Assembly (NCBI GenBank): GCA_000437355.1
Contig: FR899775.1
Coordinates: 35,696 to 99,695 of the forward strand
Direction: 5' to 3'
DNA length: 64,000 nt
From: Firmicutes bacterium CAG:460
Lineage (GTDB): Bacteria; Bacillota_I; Bacilli_A; RF39; UBA660
Shown: piece after piece, positions 8,098 through 16,687 of the stretch
How the letters are laid out: every line of letters starts with the position of its first letter
How positions within the stretch are numbered: the first letter of the stretch is position 1
Notes under the pieces: model-generated
The model's input: the letters and a program-made list of their open reading frames with translations, nothing else
Database searches by the model: none
Told to the model about the DNA's origin: nothing
Translations under genes and position numbers: made by a program

Positions 8098-8746
8098 CTA
8101 TTATATAATAAGCAAGCATTAAACCTGCTGTTGAAGGTACAAATATACTTGATGCAACAACTCTATCATTATTTATTATATCTTCTTTAGAACATACAAC
8201 AGGTATTTTTAAACTTAAACCTCTTTTTCTAGCTTCGTATCTTATTTTTTTAGCTAGTTTATCATTGCTTGTCTTATCTAGTCTTGTAATAATTACATTA
8301 CTTGGATTAAGTCTTTTACCAGTGCCCATTGAACTAATTAATGAGATATTTTCTTTGCCTGCATATTCTATTAATAAAAGTTTAGCGTTTACATCATCAC
8401 AAGCATCAATAATATAATCAAAATGCCCAATTGTATTGATATTCTCTTCATTCAAACGCATTTTAAAACCAGTAATATTGACATTTGGATTAATACTTTT
8501 ACATCTTTTTATACCAACATCTACTTTAAAAGACCCAATATCATTATATGTTGCAAGTATTTGTCTATTTAAGTTACTTTCAGCAAAAACATCAAAGTCT
8601 ATGATAGTAATGTTTTTAATACCACTTCGAACTAAAGCTTCTAAAGCAGTACCACCTACTCCACCAATACCTACAATTAAAACATTAATTTTGCTTAACT
8701 TATCTAAATTTTCTTTTCCAATAAGTAATTCTAATCTATCAAACAT
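8078..8746 (-). CDS. tcdA: tRNA threonylcarbamoyladenosine dehydratase TcdA (YrvM/CsdL)
   Basis: This ThiF/E1-like enzyme catalyses ATP-dependent dehydration of t6A37 in tRNA to cyclic ct6A. The nucleotide-binding motif VLIVGIGGVGG is near residue 25, followed by IIDFDVFAESNLNRQ (adenylation Asp and Arg), the DACDD segment and a C-terminal hydrophobic helix. The start is ATG 8746 with GGAGG six bases upstream; the longer frame to 8785 would run into the 6S RNA. tcdA next to a 6S RNA and close to rarA matches the order known in Bacillus (bsrA-yrvM-yrvN). Confidence 0.92.
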   Translation of the reverse strand: MFDRLELLIGKENLDKLSKINVLIVGIGGVGGTALEALVRSGIKNITIIDFDVFAESNLNRQILATYNDIGSFKVDVGIKRCKSINPNVNITGFKMRLNEENINTIGHFDYIIDACDDVNAKLLLIEYAGKENISLISSMGTGKRLNPSNVIITRLDKTSNDKLAKKIRYEARKRGLSLKIPVVCSKEDIINNDRVVASSIFVPSTAGLMLAYYIIEKVINE

Positions 8747-8757
8747 AATTTTCCTCC

Positions 8758-8940
8758 AAAAGAAAACCCAAAGGTTGCCATGCATTGATAAAAACCCGCT
8801 CTCGCGAGGTGGGCATCACATGAACTATTTTAGGATCCTTACTCACTTAATGGTTAAGTCTTCTACACCATAATTCAATTAGATTCCCTTATTATCTATC
8901 TAGTCGGTTTTATATTGACATAGACATTTACCCTTTAGGT
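8758..8940 (-). ncRNA. ssrS: 6S RNA
   Basis: A 183-base gap upstream of tcdA has a near-perfect promoter. The predicted RNA begins ACCTAAAGG (8940-8932), which pairs with CCTTTGGGT (8775-8767) right before a T-rich run: a nine-base closing stem, as expected of 6S RNA. Inside are a GGGAATCT...AGGATCC stem with an apical ACTTAA/TTAAGT hairpin, and a small hairpin with a GCGA tetraloop on the 3' side (around 8795-8815), where 6S RNA has its central-bubble hairpin. 6S RNA binds the housekeeping RNA polymerase holoenzyme. Its location before yrvM/tcdA is the Bacillus bsrA position. No covariance search was possible. Confidence 0.72.
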
Positions 8941-8946
8941 ATCTTA

Positions 8947-8975
8947 ATTATATCAAATTAATAATCATTTAACAA
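8947..8975 (-). promoter_or_regulatory. Promoter of the 6S RNA
   Basis: On the minus strand TTGTTA (8975-8970), a 17-base spacer and TATAAT (8952-8947) place the start site at about 8940. That is exactly where the closing stem begins. Confidence 0.8.
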
Positions 8976-8981
8976 GTCTTA

Positions 8982-9779
8982 CTAAACATTTTTTAAACTT
9001 AACAGTAAAGTTGTATCAACAGCTTCAACTTCTATAAAGTCTTCCATAGCAAGAGTTACATTATAAACCCAGGTTGGTTTAGCAGTTTTTACTCCAGACT
9101 CATTAATCATCGGATTATATACACGACCTATATCTTCAACTGTTACAAGGCCTTTACCAAAGTATCCTTCACTTAATAATTTTATAAATTTTAAAGTACC
9201 ATACTCAATATTTTTATAACCAATTAAGTTACCATTATACATACCACCAAATATATTGTTTTTATTTAACATATATTTTGATGTATAACCAGATTCTACT
9301 TTAGCAATACCAGCAGCTATACTAAAGTCAACATTATCATAAATATTACTAAAATATTTAACTAATTTTACAATATAATCCTTATCTTTATTACCATTTG
9401 TTCTCTTATTATTAAATAGTGTTTTTTCACTTTCTTCAAGTTTAAATAAGTAATCTACAACTATTTTATCAAAATTTTCATTACTTTCAGCAAGATTTAA
9501 TTCCTTGAAGTTACTTGTTAACTTTTCAGTTAATATTTCTTCATTTATTTGGAATGTTTCTGCTAAGAATGTAATTGAATCTTGATGTTCTTTTAATGTT
9601 AAATCAATGGTGTCTTCGTAAGATATCTTATTTAAGCTTTCCAGGGGAACACCGTTTTCTACTTCATGTTCTACCTCAAGATGTTTTGTACCACTTGGTT
9701 GTAATAATATTACTACTCCCACAAGTACACCAATAATCACAAGTATCCTTTTCATATTGGTTTTTATATAATTTATCAT
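8982..9779 (-). CDS. Membrane-anchored glucosaminidase-like protein
   Basis: The 265-residue protein has an N-terminal signal anchor (MKRILVIIGVLVGVVILLQ), a helical stalk of about 110 residues, then a lysozyme-like domain. The segment IAAGIAKVESGYTSKYML followed by NKNNIFGGM matches the catalytic region of N-acetylglucosaminidase domains, with the Glu in VESGY as the candidate acid. It would act outside the membrane on peptidoglycan, in cell-wall growth or daughter-cell separation. AAGGAGA precedes the ATG by 12 bases. It precedes the 6S promoter on the same strand. Confidence 0.75.
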   Translation of the reverse strand: MINYIKTNMKRILVIIGVLVGVVILLQPSGTKHLEVEHEVENGVPLESLNKISYEDTIDLTLKEHQDSITFLAETFQINEEILTEKLTSNFKELNLAESNENFDKIVVDYLFKLEESEKTLFNNKRTNGNKDKDYIVKLVKYFSNIYDNVDFSIAAGIAKVESGYTSKYMLNKNNIFGGMYNGNLIGYKNIEYGTLKFIKLLSEGYFGKGLVTVEDIGRVYNPMINESGVKTAKPTWVYNVTLAMEDFIEVEAVDTTLLLSLKNV

Positions 9780-9867
9780 ATATTTATATACTCTCCTTTA
9801 ACGAATACATTGTCTATTATACCATATTTTTATTAAAAATGCAAATTTACATGGCAAAAGCTATATA

Positions 9868-9904
9868 ATAAAACAAAATAGAAGTATTACAAATTAATAC
9901 TTCT
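9868..9904 (-). terminator. Terminator after the HerA-like gene
   Basis: On the minus strand AGAAGTATT pairs with AATACTTCT around a seven-base loop, followed by ATTTTGTTTTATT. Confidence 0.75.
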
Positions 9905-9915
9905 ACTATATTATA

Positions 9916-11697
9916 TTAAATAAATTCTTCAATATTTCCAGGGTTATTTTCCATTTTCCAACAGTTGCTTACATCACAATTGCTACTGTAAGGCATTGGA
10001 TTTGGCATTTCTAACTTAACAATCATTGGTATTTTGAAGGCTCCGCCGAAACATACACAAGTACCTGGTTGTAATACTTTTTGCTTGTCTAAGATATCTT
10101 GACTGATATTTGGTAACATTTCTCCAATATATTTTATGTCTAGAGGATGGGTCATCTTAAATATTAAGAAATTATTACATTGGGCAATAACTGTATCACT
10201 AATTTCTACGGGTCTTTGACTTATAATATCAAGTATAACCCCATATTTACGCCCTTCTTTAGCAATTCTATCAAATATGTTATATCCAAGCAGGAATGTA
10301 TCATTATCTTTTTGAATATATCTATGAGCTTCTTCTAAGAATAAGTGAAATGGCATTGATGCTCTTTTTTCACTTGATTTTGCATAATCAAATAAAATTC
10401 TAGAGAAAATCTTAACAAATACTTTGGCATAAATATCATCAACATCTTCTAAATTTATATTTATTATTTGAGCTTTTTTGCCATTATTATCTATTAATGA
10501 TTTAATATAATCAGGAATATTTATTAATTCATCTGAGAAATAATCATTAAGTCTACTATTTATGATACCATTAAGTCTAACTCTTAGGATAACAGCATCA
10601 TCATGTAAGTTTTGATTGTGTAAGAAGCCTTCACTAATTAAAGTAAATTCTAGGGATGATGCTAAATCTTTTATACTATAATTAACATAATCCGGAGCTT
10701 TAATGTTATCTAAATTATCGTTTAGTTTACTTAAAATGTAATTAGTTATTAAAACAGACTCACCAAAATTACCATTACTATCTATTTCAAAACATTCACT
10801 AAATGTTCTAGTATATCCTAAACCTGGAATTACTGTATCAAAATTAAATTCTGGTGTATTACATACTTCAATTATTGTAAAAATTTCATTTTTCTTACTT
10901 GATATTGTTTCATTACTAAATAAAACTGCAAGTAATGCTTTAGCTATTAAATGGTTTTTATAATCTTTAGCTTCTTCCGTATTAGTTGAAAATATTTTGG
11001 CAAGTTTAATCATATTTTCAATAATTGGCAATTGAGCATGATTATTTGCTTGTAATAATAAAGCTATGTCATCTAAAGTAAGTAAACAAACTGGTATTTT
11101 TAATAAATTATCATTTTCATCATGAGGATTACTTGTAATAAATTTATATGAATAATTACTATTTATTTCATTTAATTTGCCAAAAGCATTTTTATATTCT
11201 CCGAAAGCATCAAAAATAAAGATATTAGCATTATATTGTACCTGATACATGCTTGAAAATAAATTTTGAACTATTCTAGCTACTCCACACGATTTGCCTG
11301 AACCACTATTACCAAAGATTGCTAAATGATTGGAAAATAAACTATTAATACTTGGATATATATTAAATCCTTTATATATTGCACTTTCTCCTAAAACAAA
11401 GCTACTAGCACTATATGTTCCAACTAATTCAGTTAACTCATTTTTAGTAATCATCCTAATTTTAGATGACAACAATGGTTTTCTTAAAACACCATTTACA
11501 TATTTTCCATTAATATATTCACCTAAAAAACGAATTTTTATTACATCACTATTTATTTCTTCAACTTCACCTAGAATACATCCTCTGCTATCTTCAAAAA
11601 TGACATTAACATTCATCAAATCAGCAGCATTGGCATCTTTAATTAAGTTTTCTACATGAGCTTCAGACTCACCAATATACATAATTTTACCAAACAT
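9916..11697 (-). CDS. HerA-like hexameric ATPase (DUF87 type)
   Basis: The 593-residue protein has the HerA/FtsK-superfamily layout. A beta-rich HAS-barrel N-terminus (about 1-90) is followed by Walker A GNSGSGKS at 129-136, a long helical insert, Walker B with catalytic Glu (LFLEEAHRY, about 450) and the sensor segment ISQRPVEISDTVIAQC. HerA proteins translocate DNA and usually work with the nuclease NurA, or with SIR2 or other effectors in anti-phage systems. No such partner is adjacent: the neighbours are an exported glucosaminidase-like gene and a surface-protein gene, each with its own terminator. A housekeeping DNA-processing role or an unlinked partner is possible. Confidence 0.85.
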   Translation of the reverse strand: MFGKIMYIGESEAHVENLIKDANAADLMNVNVIFEDSRGCILGEVEEINSDVIKIRFLGEYINGKYVNGVLRKPLLSSKIRMITKNELTELVGTYSASSFVLGESAIYKGFNIYPSINSLFSNHLAIFGNSGSGKSCGVARIVQNLFSSMYQVQYNANIFIFDAFGEYKNAFGKLNEINSNYSYKFITSNPHDENDNLLKIPVCLLTLDDIALLLQANNHAQLPIIENMIKLAKIFSTNTEEAKDYKNHLIAKALLAVLFSNETISSKKNEIFTIIEVCNTPEFNFDTVIPGLGYTRTFSECFEIDSNGNFGESVLITNYILSKLNDNLDNIKAPDYVNYSIKDLASSLEFTLISEGFLHNQNLHDDAVILRVRLNGIINSRLNDYFSDELINIPDYIKSLIDNNGKKAQIININLEDVDDIYAKVFVKIFSRILFDYAKSSEKRASMPFHLFLEEAHRYIQKDNDTFLLGYNIFDRIAKEGRKYGVILDIISQRPVEISDTVIAQCNNFLIFKMTHPLDIKYIGEMLPNISQDILDKQKVLQPGTCVCFGGAFKIPMIVKLEMPNPMPYSSNCDVSNCWKMENNPGNIEEFI

Positions 11698-11741
11698 ATA
11701 TCACACATCCCTTTAGTATATTTAAATTATATCACAGAAAG

Positions 11742-11771
11742 AAAAAAAGCAAAAGTATTTTATTAACTTTT
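11742..11771 (-). terminator. Probable terminator after the surface-protein gene
   Basis: On the minus strand AAAAGT pairs with ACTTTT around a nine-base loop, then GC and seven T. Confidence 0.55.
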
Positions 11772-11783
11772 ACTCAAATTTAA

Positions 11784-13256
11784 TTAATTTAAAATTATTG
11801 GATTATCTTGAGTTCCAAGACCTGATTTATATATAACGTTTTCATCTAAATTAAACACCATTCTAACACTTGCTGTTGCATCGTATGTGGTAGTTGATCC
11901 AACATTACCACTTGCAAGTGTACGCATTACTACATTAGTATAATCTGAAAGCCTAGTAATTATCCAATCATAAAATCCACCATACATCCAGTTTGCTTCT
12001 GCAGCGGCACTATAATCTTTAGTTGCATCAGATGAATTATATTCTTGATAAGTCCAGTATTTAGGGTTTGCAGCATAACCATAATCACTGATATACATTA
12101 AACCTATTTTGGCATCATAAGTAGTCGATGTTGCTGGAGTTTTAACTTCATTTTGATAAACAAGGTTCATTGTTGTTCTTCCAATTTTTGCTAAAGTATT
12201 ACCTCCAACTTGCCAGGTTGTTGTGACTATTTTGTTTGACCAATCACTACCTAAATTATTTAAGTAATTTGTATTTAGATTTATTGTATTTAATTCAGCA
12301 TCACTCCATGAATTAGTTTTAGTAGTTTTATTCCAAGTATACCATTCTATATTATCTTGACTTTCTTTGTCTCCTGAATAGTAAAATACTTGTGTGTTAT
12401 TGTTATATCCACCATTCGTTCCAAGAATTGCACTTGTTGCATAATCATATTTTATTAATTTAATTTTGTTATCAATTACACCAATTATTCGATATAAGTT
12501 TTCTGTTGGGCATGGACTTTCATTTGTTCCAAAACATACAAAGTTTTTAATATTATTTTGTGTTAAATATCCGTCCGCTACTGCTTTTGCTAAGGCTTCT
12601 TTATATGATTGATACTGAGTATTTGATGTATCATATTGCAAACTATAATATCTGGTATAAGTTGAAGTGCAAGTAAATCCAACATATTGTTTTGTTCCAT
12701 TACAATAAAAATTTATTACTCCGTCAGATGCGGTTTTTACACTTGTTATAACAGTTTTTAATCCTGCTGATGTTGCCTTTAATGTTAATTGATAATCACC
12801 ACCAGCAAATCTATATGAGTTATCTCCTGCTCCATTGGTTAAATTGCTTTCATGATAATAAATACCATTTTCTCCTTGTGTTCCTGTATATTTTGAAGTG
12901 ATATAATTAGTTAATTTAACCGGTGGAACATAATCAAAATAAATATAGCATTTGTCACTTAGGTTTCCTGAATACTCCACAGCTTTTTTTGCATCTATCC
13001 AATTTAATGTTGAACCATTTTCACACCTAGATAGTTCTGCATTAAAAACATAATCACCAGTGGGCCATAAACTATTATTAGATTTTTCGTATTGTCCAGA
13101 AGCCTCACCAGTTTCTATCATAATAGAAAGAAGATTATTGTCAAATTTATTTTCTTTTCCACAATAAATATTATTAGTTATACTATTAGACAAAACTATA
13201 ACTAATATTAACAAAATAACCCAAATTAATATATGATATATTTTCATTTTTTTCAT
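11784..13256 (-). CDS. Exported surface protein, signal-anchored
   Basis: From the chosen start this is 490 residues: Lys-rich tip, one hydrophobic helix (IYHILIWVILLILVIVLS), then a long Asn/Thr/Tyr/Gly-rich extracellular region with several Cys pairs. The C-terminal part (KIGLMYISDYGYA, NWMYGGFYDWIITR, then a conserved Arg-Met-Val-Phe-Asn-Leu and a GTQDNPIIL end) matches a module repeated in many surface proteins of uncultured gut Bacillota; its function is unknown to me. The start is ATG 13256, because AGAGGAG lies seven bases upstream and the earlier ATG at 13280 has none. Confidence 0.7.
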   Translation of the reverse strand: MKKMKIYHILIWVILLILVIVLSNSITNNIYCGKENKFDNNLLSIMIETGEASGQYEKSNNSLWPTGDYVFNAELSRCENGSTLNWIDAKKAVEYSGNLSDKCYIYFDYVPPVKLTNYITSKYTGTQGENGIYYHESNLTNGAGDNSYRFAGGDYQLTLKATSAGLKTVITSVKTASDGVINFYCNGTKQYVGFTCTSTYTRYYSLQYDTSNTQYQSYKEALAKAVADGYLTQNNIKNFVCFGTNESPCPTENLYRIIGVIDNKIKLIKYDYATSAILGTNGGYNNNTQVFYYSGDKESQDNIEWYTWNKTTKTNSWSDAELNTINLNTNYLNNLGSDWSNKIVTTTWQVGGNTLAKIGRTTMNLVYQNEVKTPATSTTYDAKIGLMYISDYGYAANPKYWTYQEYNSSDATKDYSAAAEANWMYGGFYDWIITRLSDYTNVVMRTLASGNVGSTTTYDATASVRMVFNLDENVIYKSGLGTQDNPIILN

Positions 13257-13405
13257 AACTACGCTCCTCTTTATTATCATAACAAATTTCTTTTAAATAA
13301 TTTGTCATTTTATGTAATGTCTACTCTACTATTTAATTTTACTACATATTTTATAATTAGTAAATATCAAATTGATATCATTTTAGGTAGAAAGCAAGTG
13401 ATAAA

Positions 13406-13551
13406 ATGAAAATTATAAATTCATATCCATTAAGAATAAATGAAGAGTTAATGGAAGAATTAAAAAAGCTATAAGAGAAAGAGGAAAAAGTTCCTCTAGA
13501 AATAAAATAAGACAAGTTAATTATCTAACTTGTCTTTTAATATTTCTTTAG
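13406..13551 (+). pseudogene. Ribbon-helix-helix (Arc-like) gene broken by a -1 frameshift
   Basis: Reading from ATG 13406 gives MKIINSYPLRINEELMEELK and then a stop after 22 codons (TAA 13472). One base back, the -1 frame continues KKAIRERGKSSRNKIRQVNY to TAG at 13549. Joined, the product has the strand (SYPLRIN), helix and GKSSRNKI segment of Arc/MetJ-type repressors. The join falls on A AAA AAG at 13462-13468, in the right phase for a -1 slippery heptamer, and also a run where A indels are common. It may be a decayed gene, an assembly error or programmed frameshifting. No strong ribosome-binding site is seen. Its end overlaps the gatB terminator. Confidence 0.55.
13510..13535. terminator. 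Bidirectional terminator after gatB
   Basis: AGACAAGTTA and TAACTTGTCT form a perfect 10-base-pair stem with a six-base loop. T-rich runs follow on both strands. The gatB stop is inside the stem. Confidence 0.85.
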
Positions 13552-14947
13552 TTAAACTTGGATTTGCTTTTCCTCTAGTTTCTTTCATTACTTGACCTAC
13601 AAAGTAATCAAATAAGTTTGTTTTACCACCCTTATAAGCTTCTACTTGTGAGGTATTATTTTTTAATATATTATCTATAATGATAGTAAGCTCATTACTA
13701 TCAGATATTTGGGCATTATCTTTACTAATAAAGTTTTTAGGTTCTTTTTCTTCTTCTAAAGCTTTATTAAATATATCTTTAGCTTGTTTAGAAGAAATAT
13801 TACCTTTTTCTAATTCACTAATTATTTGATTTAATAAATTTGGTTTTAAATAAAATTCATTTAAACTAATAGCTTCTTTATTTAAATAAGCAATAATTTG
13901 TACAATTAAGTAGTTGGCAACTATTTTTTTATCCATACCTAAACTTACACATTCTTCAAAATAATCAGCATATTCTTTATTTTTTATAATAATATTCGCA
14001 TCATATTCACTTAAACCATATTCATTTATATATTTTATTTTTCTTTCGTTTGGTAAGACAGGAATACATTTTTTTATTTCTTCAACCAAATTACTATCTA
14101 TTTTAAATTTTGGAATATTTGGTTCCACAAAATACTTATAATCGATAGCATCAGCTTTAGTACGCATTCTTATAGTTGTTCCGGTTTCTTCATCAAATCT
14201 TCTGGTTTCTTGAACAACTTCATCATATCTTCCTTCATCTTTTAATTTGCTTTGTCTTTCTATTTCATATTTAATAGTTTCATAAACATTTCCAAAAGAA
14301 TTAACATTTTTAACTTCAACCTTTGTTCCTAGTTCATTACTATCTTTATCCATTATTGAAACATTGACATCGCATCTTATTTGACCTTTTTTGGTATCTG
14401 CTTCAGATATATCAGCATATTGATATATTCTTCGCATTTCTTCAAGGAATGCAACAGCTTCTTCTGGTGACTCAATACAAGGCTCAGTAACAAGTTCTAG
14501 TAAAGGAACTCCTGCTCTATTATAATTAATTAATGATACATCACTAAAATGTTCCATTGATGCTGCATCTTCTTCAAGGTGAATATCATGGATTTTAATT
14601 TCTTTAGTAACACCATTACAATCAATCTTAATTGAACCATTAACACCAACTGGGTCATGTAATTGAGTAATTTGATATCCTTTTGGTAAATCTGGGTAAT
14701 AATAATTTTTTCTATCAAAGTACATATATTCTGGAACTTTACAATTTAGGATTAAAGCTGCCATGATAGCTTTTCTTACGCATTCTTTATTTAGTACTGG
14801 CAAGATACCTGGAAATGCCATATCTACAGGATTAACGTTAATATTGGCAATATCACTATAACTATTTTTAGCACTAGAAAATACTTTCGTATTACTTTTC
14901 ATTTCACAATGCATTTCTAGTCCAATAACTGCTTTATATTTACTCAT
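13517..14947 (-). CDS. gatB: Asp/Glu-tRNA amidotransferase subunit B
   Basis: GatB is the tRNA-binding kinase subunit of GatCAB, which converts Glu-tRNA(Gln) and in some bacteria Asp-tRNA(Asn) to the amide forms. The 476-residue product has the PET112-type start (YKAVIGLEMHCEMKS), YFDRKNYYYPDLPKGYQIT, the LEEDAAS metal-site segment and a YqeY-like C-terminal tail (GKANPSLTKEILKDKL). ATG 14947 is preceded by GGTGAT; the in-frame GTG at 14956 is part of that site. It overlaps gatA by eight bases. Since asnS is present, the main substrate is probably Glu-tRNA(Gln). Confidence 0.96.
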   Translation of the reverse strand: MSKYKAVIGLEMHCEMKSNTKVFSSAKNSYSDIANINVNPVDMAFPGILPVLNKECVRKAIMAALILNCKVPEYMYFDRKNYYYPDLPKGYQITQLHDPVGVNGSIKIDCNGVTKEIKIHDIHLEEDAASMEHFSDVSLINYNRAGVPLLELVTEPCIESPEEAVAFLEEMRRIYQYADISEADTKKGQIRCDVNVSIMDKDSNELGTKVEVKNVNSFGNVYETIKYEIERQSKLKDEGRYDEVVQETRRFDEETGTTIRMRTKADAIDYKYFVEPNIPKFKIDSNLVEEIKKCIPVLPNERKIKYINEYGLSEYDANIIIKNKEYADYFEECVSLGMDKKIVANYLIVQIIAYLNKEAISLNEFYLKPNLLNQIISELEKGNISSKQAKDIFNKALEEEKEPKNFISKDNAQISDSNELTIIIDNILKNNTSQVEAYKGGKTNLFDYFVGQVMKETRGKANPSLTKEILKDKLDN

Positions 14948-16391
14948 TTTTATCACCTACAACCATATTTTTATAATCCATTAAATCTTCTAGGGCATAT
15001 GCTAAATTTAAAACTGTTTGATCATCATAGCAATTACCGGTAATATTAATTCCAACAGGTAGTCCATTTATAAAACCATTTGGAATTGTAATTGATGGAA
15101 AACCTCCGAAATTACCTATTTGTAAATGATTTTCTAAAATAGCTAATTCATCATCATCAACTTTTTCATTTAAACCTTCAATTAATGGAGCTACTCCACT
15201 ACCTACAGGTAAAATAAAGCCATCGTATTCTTTAAATAAACTTTTAAATTTATCTACAATTAATCTTCTAACACGACAAGCATTTAAGAAATATCTTTCT
15301 TGATTTTCTTTTTGTAAAACATAAGAACCAATTACAAATCTTCTTTTAATTAATGGTGAAAACCCTTTAGTACGATAATCTTTAATCATATCCATAACAT
15401 TTTCGCCATTTCCTCGTGGACCAAAAGAAATACCTGTTAAATTAGACATATTACTTGTTGCTTCAGCACATGAAATACAAACATAAACACCAGGTATTAC
15501 ACTAAGAAGAGTTTTATCAATTGATACTTCTTCAACAGTAACACCAATATTTCTTAGCTTTTCTAAGGCTTTTTGATAATTTTCTAAATGCATCTTTAAT
15601 TCATTTGAAGCATGTGGATAGTTACTTATATCAGTAATTTCTTTTATATAAAACATTTTTTTACCTTTTACATCTTTAGATAAATCATTATATAAATTTA
15701 TATTGCTAGAGTTCCAACTTGTTTGGTCGTTTTCATCAATGCCTTTCATGCCATCAACAACAATAGCAGCATCTTCAACACTTCTTGTTAAAACACCACA
15801 AGTATCTAAGCTTGATGCAAATGGAAACAAACCAAATCTAGAAATCATACCATAAGTTGGTTTATATCCAACAATTCCACAATAACCTGCTGGTTTACGA
15901 ATAGAGTCTCCAGTGTCACTTCCTAAAGCATAAGGATAAACCCCATAAGCAACACTACAAGCTGAACCTGCTGATGAGCCCCCACAAATTCTTGTTGTAT
16001 CCCAAGGGTTTTTGATAATACCAGTGTGAGCAGTTAAACCTGTGCCTCCCATACCAAATTCATCTAATGCAGTCTTAGCTATACCTACAGCTCCATTTTT
16101 CTTTAAGTTGGCTACAGCAGTTGCATCAAAAAAAGGTACATAATCTTTTAAAGTATTACTTGAACCAGTTGATAAAATACCTTTTGTAGAATAATTATCT
16201 TTAATTCCATAAGGAATACCACTTAGGAGGTTATCATTAACTTCAACTTTGGTATCATCCATAATTGTAACAAAAGCATTACATTTTTCTTGTAATTCAT
16301 GTGCTTTTTTTAATGAATCATTAACTAATTCTTCAACAGTTATTTCATTATTTTTTAACATTTCATGAAGTTTTATAATACCATAATTCAT
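14940..16391 (-). CDS. gatA: Asp/Glu-tRNA amidotransferase subunit A
   Basis: GatA is the glutaminase subunit, an amidase-signature enzyme with a Lys-Ser-Ser triad. The catalytic Lys is in GIKDNYS (residue 64), the cis-Ser is in GGSSAGS (about 139-140), and the nucleophile Ser163 is in GSDTGDSIRKPAG. In nearly all relatives this last motif reads GSDTGGSIR, so Asp162 replaces a glycine next to the nucleophile (codon GAC at 15908-15906, where GGC would give Gly). The length of 483 is normal. The start overlaps the gatC stop by one base, so the operon order is gatC-gatA-gatB. Confidence 0.95.
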   Translation of the reverse strand: MNYGIIKLHEMLKNNEITVEELVNDSLKKAHELQEKCNAFVTIMDDTKVEVNDNLLSGIPYGIKDNYSTKGILSTGSSNTLKDYVPFFDATAVANLKKNGAVGIAKTALDEFGMGGTGLTAHTGIIKNPWDTTRICGGSSAGSACSVAYGVYPYALGSDTGDSIRKPAGYCGIVGYKPTYGMISRFGLFPFASSLDTCGVLTRSVEDAAIVVDGMKGIDENDQTSWNSSNINLYNDLSKDVKGKKMFYIKEITDISNYPHASNELKMHLENYQKALEKLRNIGVTVEEVSIDKTLLSVIPGVYVCISCAEATSNMSNLTGISFGPRGNGENVMDMIKDYRTKGFSPLIKRRFVIGSYVLQKENQERYFLNACRVRRLIVDKFKSLFKEYDGFILPVGSGVAPLIEGLNEKVDDDELAILENHLQIGNFGGFPSITIPNGFINGLPVGINITGNCYDDQTVLNLAYALEDLMDYKNMVVGDKNE

Positions 16392-16687
16392 TAGCCCACC
16401 ACCTTTGGAACACTTACTAAATCATCTTCATAAGAATCACAATTTTGTAATAATTCTTCTACTGGAGTACTGTCTTTAATTATATCTTCTCTTAAAGTAA
16501 ATGAAAAATCATCTAGAGCGTGTGTCATTGGTTCAACTTTTTCTATCCCAGGCATATTTGCTATTTTTTCCATGGTATTTTCTATAACATCAAACTCATT
16601 TAAAACCATTTCATTTTCTTCTTTTGTAAGGCCAATAAGTAGTTTTTCAGCATACATATCAACCATTTCACTTGTAAATTTACTCAA
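16391..16687 (-). CDS. gatC: Asp/Glu-tRNA amidotransferase subunit C
   Basis: This small helical subunit tethers GatA and GatB. The family pattern is visible: early helix, FDVIENTMEKIANMPGIE, then VEPMTHAL and a Leu-Arg-Glu-Asp segment. TTG 16687 is preceded by GGAAGTGAT at normal spacing and gives 98 residues; the GTG at 16696 lies inside that site. It overlaps the end of the upstream kinase gene, so translation is probably coupled. Confidence 0.92.
   Translation of the reverse strand: MSKFTSEMVDMYAEKLLIGLTKEENEMVLNEFDVIENTMEKIANMPGIEKVEPMTHALDDFSFTLREDIIKDSTPVEELLQNCDSYEDDLVSVPKVVG

Noticed and set aside
8747..8785. N-terminal extension of tcdA to 8785
   Set aside because: It overlaps the 6S RNA 3' end; GGAGG directs initiation to ATG 8746.
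8436..8873. Plus-strand 145-residue frame
   Set aside because: It is antisense to tcdA and the 6S RNA, with no start signal or recognisable domain.
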